DNA of 64,000 nt from UBA5336 sp038526245 (GTDB lineage Bacteria; Pseudomonadota; Alphaproteobacteria; Caulobacterales; Hyphomonadaceae), in contig JBCBGZ010000005.1 of the NCBI GenBank assembly GCA_038526245.1, positions 20,230-84,229 on the forward strand, read 5' to 3'. Shown piece by piece: positions 24,943 to 34,082 of this stretch (within the stretch, counting starts at the first letter, position 1; each line of letters begins with the position of its first letter). The notes under the pieces are model-generated. The model had not been told where the DNA came from, did no database searches, and was given only the letters and a program-made list of their open reading frames with translations. The position numbers and the translations under genes were made by a program.

Positions 24943-26322
24943 ATGACAACCCCCACCCAGGACATCGCTGAAGATGCCCCGCGCATCGGGTCCAAAGCTG
25001 AATTGGTGGAGTGGATTGCAGCGGGGTGCAAACCCAAAACCGATTGGCGGATCGGTACCGAGCACGAAAAATTCGGGTTCGTAAAAGAGGGTTTGCGCCC
25101 GCTCCATTATGATGGTGACGCTGGAGTTCGCGCCGTTCTGGAAGGCTTACGAGACCGGTTCGGGTGGGAAGGCCTTTATGAGGGTGACTGGCTGATTGGC
25201 CTGAAGCGCAATGGCGCGAGCGTCAGCCTGGAGCCCGGTGGACAGTTTGAATTGTCCGGCGCGCCGTTGGAGCATATTCACCAGACCTGCAATGAAGTCG
25301 GCGAGCATTTGCGCGAGGTGCGCGAAGTCGCAGATCCCCTCGGCATCGGGTTTCTGGGCGTGGGCACGAGCCCGATCTGGAGCCTTGAGGAAACTCCCAT
25401 GATGCCCAAGGGGCGCTACAAGATCATGCGGGACTACATGCCAAAAGTGGGCCGTCTCGGGCATCAGATGATGTTCAGAAGCTGCACCGTGCAGACCAAT
25501 CTCGATTTTTCGAGCGAAGCGGACATGGTCAAGAAGCTTCGGGTCTCGCTGGCGCTGCAGCCTCTCGGGACGGCGTTGTTTGCCAATTCGCCTTTCATGG
25601 ATGGACGCCCGAACGGCTATCTGTCCTATCGCTCACACATCTGGACCGATACGGACCCCGACCGCACCGGCATGTTGCCTTTTGCATTCGATGAGGGTTT
25701 CGGCTTCGAGCAGTATGTCGACTATGCGCTTGATGTGCCGATGTATTTCGTTCGGCGCCGTGGGACGTATCTGGATGCGACAGGCAAATCTTTCCGTGAC
25801 TTCATGGCCGGTAAATTGGATGTCGTGCCGGGGGATAAGCCAGCGATAGATGACTGGGCAGATCATCTTTCCACCATTTTCCCGGAAGTGCGCCTGAAGC
25901 GTTTTCTGGAGATGAGGGGCTCGGATTCCGGACCCTGGAGTCGCCTTTGTGCCTTTTCGGCTTTTTGGACCGGTATTCTGTATGACGATAGCGCGTTGGA
26001 TGCCGCTTGGGATCTGGTGAAACCTTGGACTGCGCAGCAGCGTGAAGCCATGCGCCAATCGGCCGGCACACTTGGTCTCAAGACCCCAACGCCAGACGGA
26101 CGCGACTTTCAGGCCCTCGGGCGCGATGTGCTGGCCATTGCCCGCGCAGGGTTGCGGGCCCGGGGCATGCTCTCCACCAGCGGCGATGATGAGACCGGGT
26201 TCCTGTCTGAACTCGATCAGATCGTCGCCACCGGCCAGACGCCTGCAGAACACTTGCTTGAGCGCTACAAAGGCGCCTGGGGCGGAAACATCGAACCGGT
26301 GTTCGAAGAGATGGCGTATTAG
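24943..26322 (+). CDS. gshA: Glutamate-cysteine ligase, plant/alphaproteobacterial type
   Basis: GshA catalyses the first step of glutathione synthesis. The 459-residue protein shows RIGTEHEKFGF, LEPGGQFELSGAP, the YKIMRDYMP segment and TVQTNLDFSSEADM, all hallmarks of the class shared by plants and alphaproteobacteria. The ATG at 24943 has GGAGG ten bases upstream. A GTG at 24904 would add 13 unlikely residues. It forms a unit with rsmE. Confidence 0.94.
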   Translation: MTTPTQDIAEDAPRIGSKAELVEWIAAGCKPKTDWRIGTEHEKFGFVKEGLRPLHYDGDAGVRAVLEGLRDRFGWEGLYEGDWLIGLKRNGASVSLEPGGQFELSGAPLEHIHQTCNEVGEHLREVREVADPLGIGFLGVGTSPIWSLEETPMMPKGRYKIMRDYMPKVGRLGHQMMFRSCTVQTNLDFSSEADMVKKLRVSLALQPLGTALFANSPFMDGRPNGYLSYRSHIWTDTDPDRTGMLPFAFDEGFGFEQYVDYALDVPMYFVRRRGTYLDATGKSFRDFMAGKLDVVPGDKPAIDDWADHLSTIFPEVRLKRFLEMRGSDSGPWSRLCAFSAFWTGILYDDSALDAAWDLVKPWTAQQREAMRQSAGTLGLKTPTPDGRDFQALGRDVLAIARAGLRARGMLSTSGDDETGFLSELDQIVATGQTPAEHLLERYKGAWGGNIEPVFEEMAY

Positions 26323-26454
26323 CGCAACAGGTTTGCGCCCGATCTCAGTCAATTGAAAACTGTAGCCTTGAGCGATGCGGGGACGCGTGATCAAGTGACA
26401 GAAATATGGCGCTTGAGCGGGCGCCGTCACTCTGTCTCTTGGGGAGGCCCCACA

Positions 26455-28287
26455 ATGCAATTCGTCCTGTTCGGCGCCATGGCGCTGGTCGTCGTCATCT
26501 TCCTGTTCGCGATGGTCCAGATGCGCACTCATCCTCGAGGGCTGTACATCCTGTTTTTCGCTGAGATGTGGGAGCGCTTTTCCTATTACGGCATGCGCGC
26601 GCTTCTGATTTTCTACCTCACTTGGCACTTCCTATTCGAGAACAGCTTTTCCCTCACGCTCTACGGCGCCTATGTGGCGCTGGTCTATCTGGGGCCGCTA
26701 CTCGGCGGGTGGCTGGCCGACAAATATATCGGCTTCCGCAAGGCGGTGACATTCGGTGCCATTCTCCTCGTGATCGGCCACGGCTTGATGGGCTTCCACG
26801 GCCCTGCGGCCAGCGAACGCCTGGACGTGGACGGCACGAGCTACAGCCTGGAACGCCCGACGTACAGCGAAGAGCGAAATGAACGCGAGATCCTGATCAA
26901 CGGTGCTGCCTTTGAAGTGACGGGTTTTGTCCAGCCCGAGGAAGGCTCGACCATCCGGGCCGTCAGCTATGTCGATGCGAGCGGCGCGGAGCAGACCCTC
27001 ACGGGAGAAATCATTCGCGAGCGCACTCCGCTCTATGAGCTCATTCTCTTCCTGGCGCTGGCCTTCATTGTGGCAGGTGTGGCGTTTCTGAAGCCCAATA
27101 TCTCCACCTGTGTCGGGGCTCTCTACGACGAAGGTGATCCGCGTCGCGATAGTGGATTCACGCTCTACTATATGGGCATCAATCTTGGCGCGCTGGCCGC
27201 CGGGATCGCCTGTGGCTGGGCCGCGTTCCACTATGGCTGGTCGCTCGGGTTTGGCCTGGCGGCCATCGGCATGCTGGCTGGTCTGGTTGTCTTCATTCTT
27301 GGCCAGGGTTGGCTTGAAGGCCGCGCCGACCCGCCAGCCGATGTGGATTTGAAGACACCGGTGCTGGCCGGGCTGAACCGTGAGTGGCTGGTCTACCTGT
27401 CCGGCATCGCCTTTGTGGGTGTGTCCTTCGTGCTGCTCCAGTTTGCGTCCTTCACCACCTCGGCCATGTATCCGGTCTTCTTCATTGCGACGGCAGGTAT
27501 CCTCATTTACATGTTTGCGCGGCTGGATGCGGAGGCGCGAAATCCGATGTTTGGCCTCCTGATTCTGTCGATCAGCTCGGTCCTGTTCTGGACCCTTTTC
27601 GACCAGGGGCCGACCTCGCTGAATCTGTTTGCCGGGGCCCATGTGACCAATCAGGTGGGCGACATGGCCATCCCTGCCACCTGGCTACAATCGGCCAACC
27701 CGTATTACATCATTGTATTCGCGCCGATCGTGGCCGCGCTGTGGACCTGGCTCAGCCGGCGTGGCTGGGAGCCGAACAGCTTCGTCAAGTTCGGCCTCGC
27801 CATGCTTCAGATCGGGGCGGGGTTCTTCGTCCTCAACTATGGTATCGCCACCGCGACCCCGGACGCGGAAGGCGCCCTGCGGATCTCGATCATCTTCATT
27901 CTGCTCATGTACCTTTTGCACACCACAGGTGAGGTGTTCCTCTCGCCAGTGGGTCTGTCAGCGGTGACCAAGATGTCGGCCAAACAGATCGTTGGCTTCA
28001 TGATGGGCTACTGGTTCCTGGCCGTGACGCTCGCCAATGTCATCGCCGCGGAAATCGCCAAGCGCACCCAGGTGCCCGAAGGCGCGCCCACGGAAGAGAG
28101 CCTTGCCGCCTACAACGCTGTCTATTTCCAGCTCGGCGCGTCGGCCGTGGCGCTCGGCGTGTTGCTTTTGGTGCTCAGCCCGATCCTGCGGAACCTCACC
28201 AAGCATGTGGAGCAAGCGAGGTCCGACGAGGCCCATGTGGAGCCGGCTGGCACACTGGATGACGCTGAGTTAAAGCCGGGGCAGTAG
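26455..28287 (+). CDS. POT family proton-dependent oligopeptide transporter
   Basis: A 610-residue transporter with about 14 membrane helices. The ExxERFxYYG motif is present as EMWERFSYYG, and GGWLADKYIGFRK and YYMGINLGALAAGI are the usual PTR2 signatures. It imports di- or tripeptides with protons. A soluble insert around residues 105-185 (rich in charged residues, between helices) is longer than in small POT proteins. The strong GGGGAGG ribosome site fixes the ATG at 26455. It converges on tldD, leaving six bases between the stops. Confidence 0.93.
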   Translation: MQFVLFGAMALVVVIFLFAMVQMRTHPRGLYILFFAEMWERFSYYGMRALLIFYLTWHFLFENSFSLTLYGAYVALVYLGPLLGGWLADKYIGFRKAVTFGAILLVIGHGLMGFHGPAASERLDVDGTSYSLERPTYSEERNEREILINGAAFEVTGFVQPEEGSTIRAVSYVDASGAEQTLTGEIIRERTPLYELILFLALAFIVAGVAFLKPNISTCVGALYDEGDPRRDSGFTLYYMGINLGALAAGIACGWAAFHYGWSLGFGLAAIGMLAGLVVFILGQGWLEGRADPPADVDLKTPVLAGLNREWLVYLSGIAFVGVSFVLLQFASFTTSAMYPVFFIATAGILIYMFARLDAEARNPMFGLLILSISSVLFWTLFDQGPTSLNLFAGAHVTNQVGDMAIPATWLQSANPYYIIVFAPIVAALWTWLSRRGWEPNSFVKFGLAMLQIGAGFFVLNYGIATATPDAEGALRISIIFILLMYLLHTTGEVFLSPVGLSAVTKMSAKQIVGFMMGYWFLAVTLANVIAAEIAKRTQVPEGAPTEESLAAYNAVYFQLGASAVALGVLLLVLSPILRNLTKHVEQARSDEAHVEPAGTLDDAELKPGQ

Positions 28288-28293
28288 CAGCGA

Positions 28294-29697
28294 CTATCCC
28301 GCCCCGCCCACGGTGAGGCCGGTCACTTTCAGGGTCGGCTGGCCGACGCCGACGGGGACGGTCTGGCCAGCTTTTCCGCACGTGCCGACACCGTCATCCA
28401 TGGCGAAGTCGTTGCCGATCATCTCCACCTTGGAGAGCGCGGTGGGGCCGTGGCCGATCAGCGTCGCGTTCTTCACTGGCGCGATGACCTTTCCGTCTTC
28501 GACCAGGTACGCCTCGGTACATTGGAATACAAAATTGCCGGAGGTGATGTCGACCTGCCCCCCGCCAAAGTCGACCGCCCAGATGCCCTTCTTGATCGAC
28601 TTGACCATCTCGTCGGGATCGTGATCGCCCGCCTCCATGATGGTGTTCGTCATGCGGGGCATGATGCCCGCATCATAGCTCTCCCGGCGGCCATTGCCCG
28701 TGGGCGCGACGCCCATGAGCCGCGCGTTCTGGCGATCCTGCATGTATCCCTTCAGGATACCGTCTTCGATAAGAACATTGCGTTGGGTTGGGGTGCCTTC
28801 ATCGTCGAATGAGAGTGAGCCGCGGCGGTCTTCAATCGTGCCGTCATCGACGACTGTCACGCCTTTTGCCGCCACCTGCTCGCCGATTCGCCCGCTGTAG
28901 ACGCTCGTGCCTTTGCGATTGAAGTCACCTTCCAGGCCATGGCCGACGGCTTCGTGGAGCAGGACAGCGGGCCAACCCGGGCCAAGCACGACTTCCATTT
29001 CACCTGCAGGGGCGGGAACGGAGTCCAGATTGGTGGATGCCTTTGCAAGGGCGCGCTCAACAAGGCCCTTCCAGCGATCTGGCGCAATCCACTCATCATA
29101 GGCCGCGCGTCCACCTGCACCCGCGCTTGCGCTTTCCCGCCTGCCATCTTTTTCCAGGGTCACAGACACATTCAGGCGAACCAAAGGCCTAATCTCGTGC
29201 ATCGCCTCACCGCCTGGGCGAATAATGTCGATGGCACGGGTTGAGCCTGCCAGCGAGACTGAAACCTGAACGACGCGGGGGTCTTTTGCCCGTGCCCAGG
29301 CATCGATCTCCGCCAGAAGCGTTGTTTTAGCGCCAAAGTCCGGCGTTTCAGTCGGGTCGATCTGGGCATAAAGGCGCCGGTTGGCAGGTGTGGGTCCATT
29401 GCTCAGCGTTCCAGAATATCCCCGTTTGGCGCTGGCTGCGGTTTCAGCGGCGCGTTTGATTGCTGCCTCAGTTAATTCCGAAGCGTGGGCGTTGCCGGTG
29501 GCCTCTCCTGCCACAACGCGCAGACCAAAGCCCTGGGCGGTGTCATATGCTGCGGACTTCAGCCGTCCATCATCGAAGACAAAGCTCTCAGAGCGGGTCC
29601 GCTCGATAAAGAGGTCACCGTCATCTGCACCAGTGGCTGCATCGGCGAGGATATCGGCCGCGCGGGCCACGTCGAAGGGGAGGGCTGTTTGTGTCAT
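28294..29697 (-). CDS. tldD: Metalloprotease TldD
   Basis: A 467-residue U62 protein with the zinc motif in LLHEAVGHGLEGD (HExxxH). Further family text: GRIGEQVAAKGVTVVDDGT, DDEGTPTQRNVLIEDG and the C-terminal MIGNDFAMDDGVGTCGKAGQ. TldD and PmbA form a heterodimeric protease that trims unfolded peptides. The partner pmbA is encoded on the other strand at 16660-18006, so the pair is not an operon. It is divergent from alr. Confidence 0.95.
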   Translation of the reverse strand: MTQTALPFDVARAADILADAATGADDGDLFIERTRSESFVFDDGRLKSAAYDTAQGFGLRVVAGEATGNAHASELTEAAIKRAAETAASAKRGYSGTLSNGPTPANRRLYAQIDPTETPDFGAKTTLLAEIDAWARAKDPRVVQVSVSLAGSTRAIDIIRPGGEAMHEIRPLVRLNVSVTLEKDGRRESASAGAGGRAAYDEWIAPDRWKGLVERALAKASTNLDSVPAPAGEMEVVLGPGWPAVLLHEAVGHGLEGDFNRKGTSVYSGRIGEQVAAKGVTVVDDGTIEDRRGSLSFDDEGTPTQRNVLIEDGILKGYMQDRQNARLMGVAPTGNGRRESYDAGIMPRMTNTIMEAGDHDPDEMVKSIKKGIWAVDFGGGQVDITSGNFVFQCTEAYLVEDGKVIAPVKNATLIGHGPTALSKVEMIGNDFAMDDGVGTCGKAGQTVPVGVGQPTLKVTGLTVGGAG

Positions 29698-29800
29698 GGG
29701 GGGAATGTGATGGGCCTTTCTCGTGCTGACAAGTGACAGACGTGGGGAATGGGACTAGCTCGGCCAGAGTTTTGCCATGATGGCGCGCCAGAGAAGGGCC

Positions 29801-30865
29801 ATGAGCTTGCGTCCCAGAGCCAGGATCCACTTGTCGAACATTGCTGCGAACTGGCGCCGTATGGATGCTTTGTCCGGCGAAGGCGGGGCAGGGGCCGTCG
29901 TCAAGGCGGATGCCTATGGCCATGGCATCGGGCCCGTGTCGAAAGCACTTGCTGATGCCGGATGTCGCACGTTTTTCGTGGCCTATGGCTTTGAAGGTGT
30001 CCGTGTTCGCGAGGCCGTTGGCCCCGACGCAGAGATATACGTTTTCAATGGATTGGCGGCTTTGGACCGTGGAGATGCGATTTCATGCACGCTCAGGCCT
30101 GTCCTCAACAGCACGGCCGAGATAGCCGAGTGGCGCCAACTCGATTGGGGCACACCGTTCGCCTTGCACGTTGATACGGGAATGAACCGCCTTGGGGTTC
30201 GGCCTCGTGATGTGGGTGCGGCTGCGGAACAGCTAAATGGCAAAAAGCCAAGCCTTCTCATGACACACTTCGCCTGCGCAGATGATCCGTCCAGTCCAAT
30301 GACAACGGCGCAGCTTGAGTCGCTCTCGCCTGCATTGAAAGCGTTTCCGGATGTGCCGCTCTCGCTTTCGAATTCCGCGGGCCAATGGTTGGGGCCGGAG
30401 TTTCGGCAGGGACTGACCCGGCCTGGCATCGCGCTTTACGGCGGGGGAAACTCAGTTCAGCGTCCGAGGGACTTGTTGCCTGGCATGACGTTGGAGGCTC
30501 CCATTCTCCAGGTCAGCCGGATCAATACCGGTGAGCCGGTTGGATATGGAGCCACATATCGCGCCAAACGCCCCACGGACGTGGCGACCGTGGCAATTGG
30601 GTATGGCGATGGGGTCCTGCGGGCGGCAAGCAACTCGGGCTTTGGATATATTGGCGGAGTGCGCTGTCCGATCATTGGACGAGTCTCGATGGACTTGATT
30701 ACTTTCGACGTCAGTGCAGTTGGCCCCCTTGCCAAACCCGGCGCATGGGTTGAATTGCTCGGCGCGCAGGCCGACTTGGAAGAACAAGCCGCAGCGGCCA
30801 GTACTCTGGGCTATGAATTGACCACAGGATTGGGGCCACGTGTCGAACGCATCTACGAAAACTGA
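29801..30865 (+). CDS. alr: Alanine racemase
   Basis: Alr converts L- to D-alanine for peptidoglycan. The PLP lysine is in VVKADAYGHG near the N-terminus. The second-base tyrosine is in GYGATYRA, and IGRVSMDLITFDV is the conserved C-terminal strand. The protein has 354 residues from the ATG at 29801; an ATG at 29777 is an alternative start. Its last 26 bases overlap the start of mlaE, so translation is probably coupled. Confidence 0.93.
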   Translation: MSLRPRARIHLSNIAANWRRMDALSGEGGAGAVVKADAYGHGIGPVSKALADAGCRTFFVAYGFEGVRVREAVGPDAEIYVFNGLAALDRGDAISCTLRPVLNSTAEIAEWRQLDWGTPFALHVDTGMNRLGVRPRDVGAAAEQLNGKKPSLLMTHFACADDPSSPMTTAQLESLSPALKAFPDVPLSLSNSAGQWLGPEFRQGLTRPGIALYGGGNSVQRPRDLLPGMTLEAPILQVSRINTGEPVGYGATYRAKRPTDVATVAIGYGDGVLRAASNSGFGYIGGVRCPIIGRVSMDLITFDVSAVGPLAKPGAWVELLGAQADLEEQAAAASTLGYELTTGLGPRVERIYEN

Positions 30866-31655
30866 CAGCACTTTTCCAAATCCGTTCCAGGTGATCGGGG
30901 CAGGCGTTCTGGCCATGTGCCGGGAACTGGGCCGGGTGGCTCTGTTTGCTGCAAGCGTGAAGGCAGCGGCTGTCACGCCGCGCTGGTATGGTGCTGAAAT
31001 ATGGCGGCAGATCATCCGGATCGGCTTTTACTCTCTCCCGGTGGTTGGACTGTCAGCCGTTTTCATAGGTGCTGCGCTTGCGCTGAACATTTACACGGGT
31101 GGGTCGCGCTATGGGGCAGAACAGTTCGTTCCCAACATTGTCGTGTTGGGCATTACGCGCGAACTTGGCGCGGTGATCACTGGACTGATGCTTGCTGGGC
31201 GCGTTTCGGCAGGTATTGCCGCCGAAATCGGCGCTATGCGCGTAACCGAACAAATAGACGCGCTGACAACTCTTTCGGCTGACCCCAAACGCTATCTTTA
31301 TGCGCCTCGTTTCATCGCGGCGATTATCACTTTGCCGATCCTCGTCTTGATCGCCGACATTATTGGCGTGATGGGCGGGTGGCTCGTTTCTGTGCAGGGG
31401 CTTGGGTTCGACTCCACCACATACCTACGCAACACGATCGATTTCCTCACCATCGAAGACGTTACGGCCGGCCTGATCAAGGCAGTTGTTTTTGGCGGCG
31501 TGATCGCAATCATGGGGTGTTATTTTGGCGACAGTTCAAAGGCTGGCGCCACCGGTGTCGGCCGAGCGGCGACATTGTCCATGGTTGCTGCGGCTGTTCT
31601 GGTGCTCGCGCTGAACTATGTCATGTCGACCCTGTTTGAGGGGATTGGGCTATGA
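30840..31655 (+). CDS. mlaE: MlaE-type ABC transporter permease
   Basis: A 271-residue membrane protein of the MlaE/permease family with about five or six helices. Conserved text includes ELGAVITGLMLAGRVSAGIAAEIGAMRVTEQIDAL, in which the EIGAMRVTEQIDAL helix contacts the ATPase. Mla systems move phospholipids between inner and outer membranes. It starts at a GTG inside alr and ends four bases into mlaF (ATGA). No mlaD, mlaC or mlaB follows in this window. Confidence 0.92.
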   Translation: MSNASTKTDSTFPNPFQVIGAGVLAMCRELGRVALFAASVKAAAVTPRWYGAEIWRQIIRIGFYSLPVVGLSAVFIGAALALNIYTGGSRYGAEQFVPNIVVLGITRELGAVITGLMLAGRVSAGIAAEIGAMRVTEQIDALTTLSADPKRYLYAPRFIAAIITLPILVLIADIIGVMGGWLVSVQGLGFDSTTYLRNTIDFLTIEDVTAGLIKAVVFGGVIAIMGCYFGDSSKAGATGVGRAATLSMVAAAVLVLALNYVMSTLFEGIGL

Positions 31656-32416
31656 GTGGCGCCCTTTTGGAGCTTGTCGACGTACAGAAGTCTTTCGGAC
31701 CAAACCATGTCCTCAAAGGCGTCGACCTTGATGTAGCACCTGGAAAATCGCTCGTGGTGCTTGGTGGGTCGGGGTCCGGCAAGTCAGTCATGCTCAAGAA
31801 CGCACTTGGGTTGATGAGCCCGGATGCAGGGCAGGTGATCTTCGATGGCAAGGACGTCACCCACGAGACAGGCCGAGAGCGCGAGGCGATGCGCGCGCGT
31901 ATTGGCATGTTGTTTCAATCGGCGGCACTGTTCGATTCGCTCACCGTCTGGGAGAACGTTGCTTTCCGCTTGATCCATGCAGATGGAGTAGGGCGGCGCG
32001 AAGCAAAAGAACGCGCCATCGCCGCGCTGAAGAAAGTGCGGTTGGGAGCGAGCGCCGCCGATTTGCGGCCCGCTGAGATCTCCGGCGGCATGCAAAAGCG
32101 TGTCGGGTTGGCGCGGGCGATTATCTCCGAACCGGACCTGATCTTTTTTGATGAGCCAACCACTGGCCTCGATCCGATCACGGCAGACGCGATCAATGAC
32201 CTGATTATCGAACAGGTGAAAGCTCTTGGCGCCGCTGCCGTATCAATCACCCATGACATGGCGTCTGCTCGAAAGATTGCAGACGAGATCGCCTTCCTGT
32301 TTGAGGGCAAAATTATCTGGAGAGGTCCGGCGAGCGCGATCGATTCTCCAGGGAACGAATATGTCGATCAATTCGTTTCAGGACGCGCCGACGGGCCTAT
32401 CCAGCCTGCGCTTTAA
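31652..32416 (+). CDS. mlaF: MlaF-type ABC transporter ATP-binding protein
   Basis: A 254-residue ATPase with Walker A (GGSGSGKSV), Q-loop (LFQSAALFDSLTVWENVAF), the signature EISGGMQKRVGLARA and Walker B (LIFFDEPTTGLDP). The LFQSAALFDSLTVWENV phrase and MQKRV signature are typical of MlaF/Ttg2A. It partners MlaE in phospholipid transport. The ATG overlaps the mlaE stop (ATGA). After it comes a regulatory gap and the TetR gene. Confidence 0.93.
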   Translation: MSGALLELVDVQKSFGPNHVLKGVDLDVAPGKSLVVLGGSGSGKSVMLKNALGLMSPDAGQVIFDGKDVTHETGREREAMRARIGMLFQSAALFDSLTVWENVAFRLIHADGVGRREAKERAIAALKKVRLGASAADLRPAEISGGMQKRVGLARAIISEPDLIFFDEPTTGLDPITADAINDLIIEQVKALGAAAVSITHDMASARKIADEIAFLFEGKIIWRGPASAIDSPGNEYVDQFVSGRADGPIQPAL

Positions 32417-32527
32417 GCACCGCCGTTCAGGTAGAACACATTCTGCTGATTGGGGTTTTCTTGCTCCCCAGCTCGCCTTGTTCCCTAAGCCGCTTGCGTC
32501 TGACCGCTCAATTCATGCAGTTCATGG

Positions 32528-32556
32528 TTGAATATTCCTCGTAGTGATCATATACT
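32528..32556 (+). promoter_or_regulatory. Sigma-70-type promoter for the TetR/plsC/desaturase module
   Basis: TTGAAT (32528-32533) and TATACT (32551-32556) are separated by exactly 17 bases, a close match to the consensus promoter. It lies about 55 bases before the TetR start and its -10 box is inside a palindrome. Confidence 0.7.
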
Positions 32557-32560
32557 CACT
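32543..32560. promoter_or_regulatory. Palindromic operator overlapping the -10 box
   Basis: AGTGATCATATACTCACT is an 18-base imperfect palindrome (14 of 18 positions symmetric; AGTGA/TCACT half-sites). It covers the TATACT box. This is the expected position and size for TetR autorepression. Confidence 0.65.
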
Positions 32561-32609
32561 TTAACGAGACTGTTGCGCTCTTGAACAACTTGAGCGAGAA
32601 AGGTGCATG

Positions 32610-33206
32610 ATGTCCGCTCAACCTGACCCATCCCGCCGCCCGCGTGCGAGGAATGCCCGTCCGAAGATCGAGCGTGCAGCGCTGAAGCTGTTTGTGTCCA
32701 AAAGCGTCGAAGGTGCCACGACCCGAGAGATTGCTGAGGAGGCCGGCGTTTCGGAAGGCGCACTCTACCGCCACTATCCCGGCAAGGATGAATTGGCGCT
32801 CTCGCTATTCATGGAAACCCACAACCGTTTGGGCCGTATCATGCTCGAGGGGTGGCAAGCGGGCGATACATTTGAAGATCGCGTCCGCCGCGTCGTAACG
32901 GCCTATTGCGAACTGGCCGACGAAGACTGGCTGCTCTTCTCATTCCACCTCTTGTCGCTCAACAAATTCTTGCCCCACGATGTGCGCAGGGATGATGATC
33001 CGGTGTCGATCACCGAACAATTGATACGTGGATTGATCGAGTCGGGCGAAATTCCCGAAGGTGATCCTGCAGTTCTTGCGGCTATGAGCCTGGGCGTCAT
33101 GATGCAGTCAGGCCAGAACAAGGCCTACAATCGGCTTCCTGGACCTATGAGCCAGCACATTGACGCTTTCACGCGAGCGATCACTGCAATCTTGAAGCAG
33201 AAATAG
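32610..33206 (+). CDS. TetR/AcrR family transcriptional regulator
   Basis: A 198-residue repressor with an N-terminal helix-turn-helix (TTREIAEEAGVSEGALYRHYPGKDEL, residues ~38-63) and a ligand-binding C-terminal domain. ATGATG at 32607-32612 gives two adjacent starts; AAAGG is best spaced for the second. The palindrome over its own promoter is its likely binding site. An acyltransferase gene starts nine bases later and a Kua-type desaturase gene follows, so it probably governs a membrane-lipid operon. Confidence 0.9.
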   Translation: MSAQPDPSRRPRARNARPKIERAALKLFVSKSVEGATTREIAEEAGVSEGALYRHYPGKDELALSLFMETHNRLGRIMLEGWQAGDTFEDRVRRVVTAYCELADEDWLLFSFHLLSLNKFLPHDVRRDDDPVSITEQLIRGLIESGEIPEGDPAVLAAMSLGVMMQSGQNKAYNRLPGPMSQHIDAFTRAITAILKQK

Positions 33207-33214
33207 GTTTCGCC

Positions 33215-34003
33215 ATGAGGTCGTTTCTGTTTGCAGCCAGCTACTGGCTGTTATCGATCCTGTATGTCTTGATTTCGCTGCCGTTTTTAGCGTTGCCGGG
33301 CCGCGGCGCGGTCACGTCCGTTATCAGGAGCTATACGCGCGCAATGAATGGGGCGCTCGCCCTCTTTGCCGGGATACGAAAGGATGTGCGCGGCCGTGAG
33401 CATTTGCCGGACGGGGCGTTTATCATCGCTGCGAAACATCAGAGTTGGGGCGACGGCTTCCTGATTTATCCCGAAGTAAAGAACCTCGCATTCGTCACTG
33501 GAGACCATCTCGAAAAGCTCCCGCTCGTTGGCGGGATTCTCCGCAAGCTCGGCGCGATCGTAATCGACACTTGTGGAGGTGGTGAGCGAAAGGCAGCCTC
33601 GCTTGCAGAAGGCATGGCCCTGGCCAAGGCAGAAGGGCGGCGCGTTCTGATCTATCCAGAAGGGCATCTTGCGCCCGTCGATAGCCATTTCCGATATAAG
33701 GCAGGTGTTTGGCATATGGCCCGCGCCATGGATGTGCCGGTCATACCCGTGGCCACCAATCTCGGCGTCTTCTGGGCTCAGGAAGACCACAAAAAGCGCC
33801 CGGGTACTGCGGTCATTGAGTTTCTGGAGCCTTTGAGCGCGGGTGAGGACAAGGCCGCTTTTCTGGAGCAGCTAACGGACCGGGTCGAATCTCAAACGGC
33901 ACAATTGGTGGCCGAAGCTCGAGGCGGAGATCCTGTTCCTGCGCAGCTCATACCAGATCCCAAGAAGGGTGAACTTGCCGAGCTGCCGGTGCGCACAGCT
34001 TGA
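33215..34003 (+). CDS. 1-acyl-sn-glycerol-3-phosphate acyltransferase-like (PlsC family)
   Basis: A 262-residue acyltransferase with an N-terminal membrane segment (~7-27). The catalytic H-x4-D reads KHQSWGD. The second and third blocks are KLPLVGGILRKLGAIVID and RVLIYPEGH; the last residue of the usual EGT is histidine here. It transfers an acyl chain to lysophosphatidate or a similar acceptor. It lies nine bases after the TetR gene, and a desaturase gene follows about 80 bases on. A specialised role in modified lipids is possible. Confidence 0.86.
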   Translation: MRSFLFAASYWLLSILYVLISLPFLALPGRGAVTSVIRSYTRAMNGALALFAGIRKDVRGREHLPDGAFIIAAKHQSWGDGFLIYPEVKNLAFVTGDHLEKLPLVGGILRKLGAIVIDTCGGGERKAASLAEGMALAKAEGRRVLIYPEGHLAPVDSHFRYKAGVWHMARAMDVPVIPVATNLGVFWAQEDHKKRPGTAVIEFLEPLSAGEDKAAFLEQLTDRVESQTAQLVAEARGGDPVPAQLIPDPKKGELAELPVRTA

Positions 34004-34082
34004 AATTGAACATAATAAGCACCCCTACTTGATGGGGAGTCGCGGCGTATTTAAATTAACCGAAGTGGTGAGGGAGGGAATT

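Noticed and set aside
32443..32467. GGGG...CCCC stem after mlaF as a terminator
   Set aside because: The stem is only about five pairs with a ten-base loop and no T run follows.
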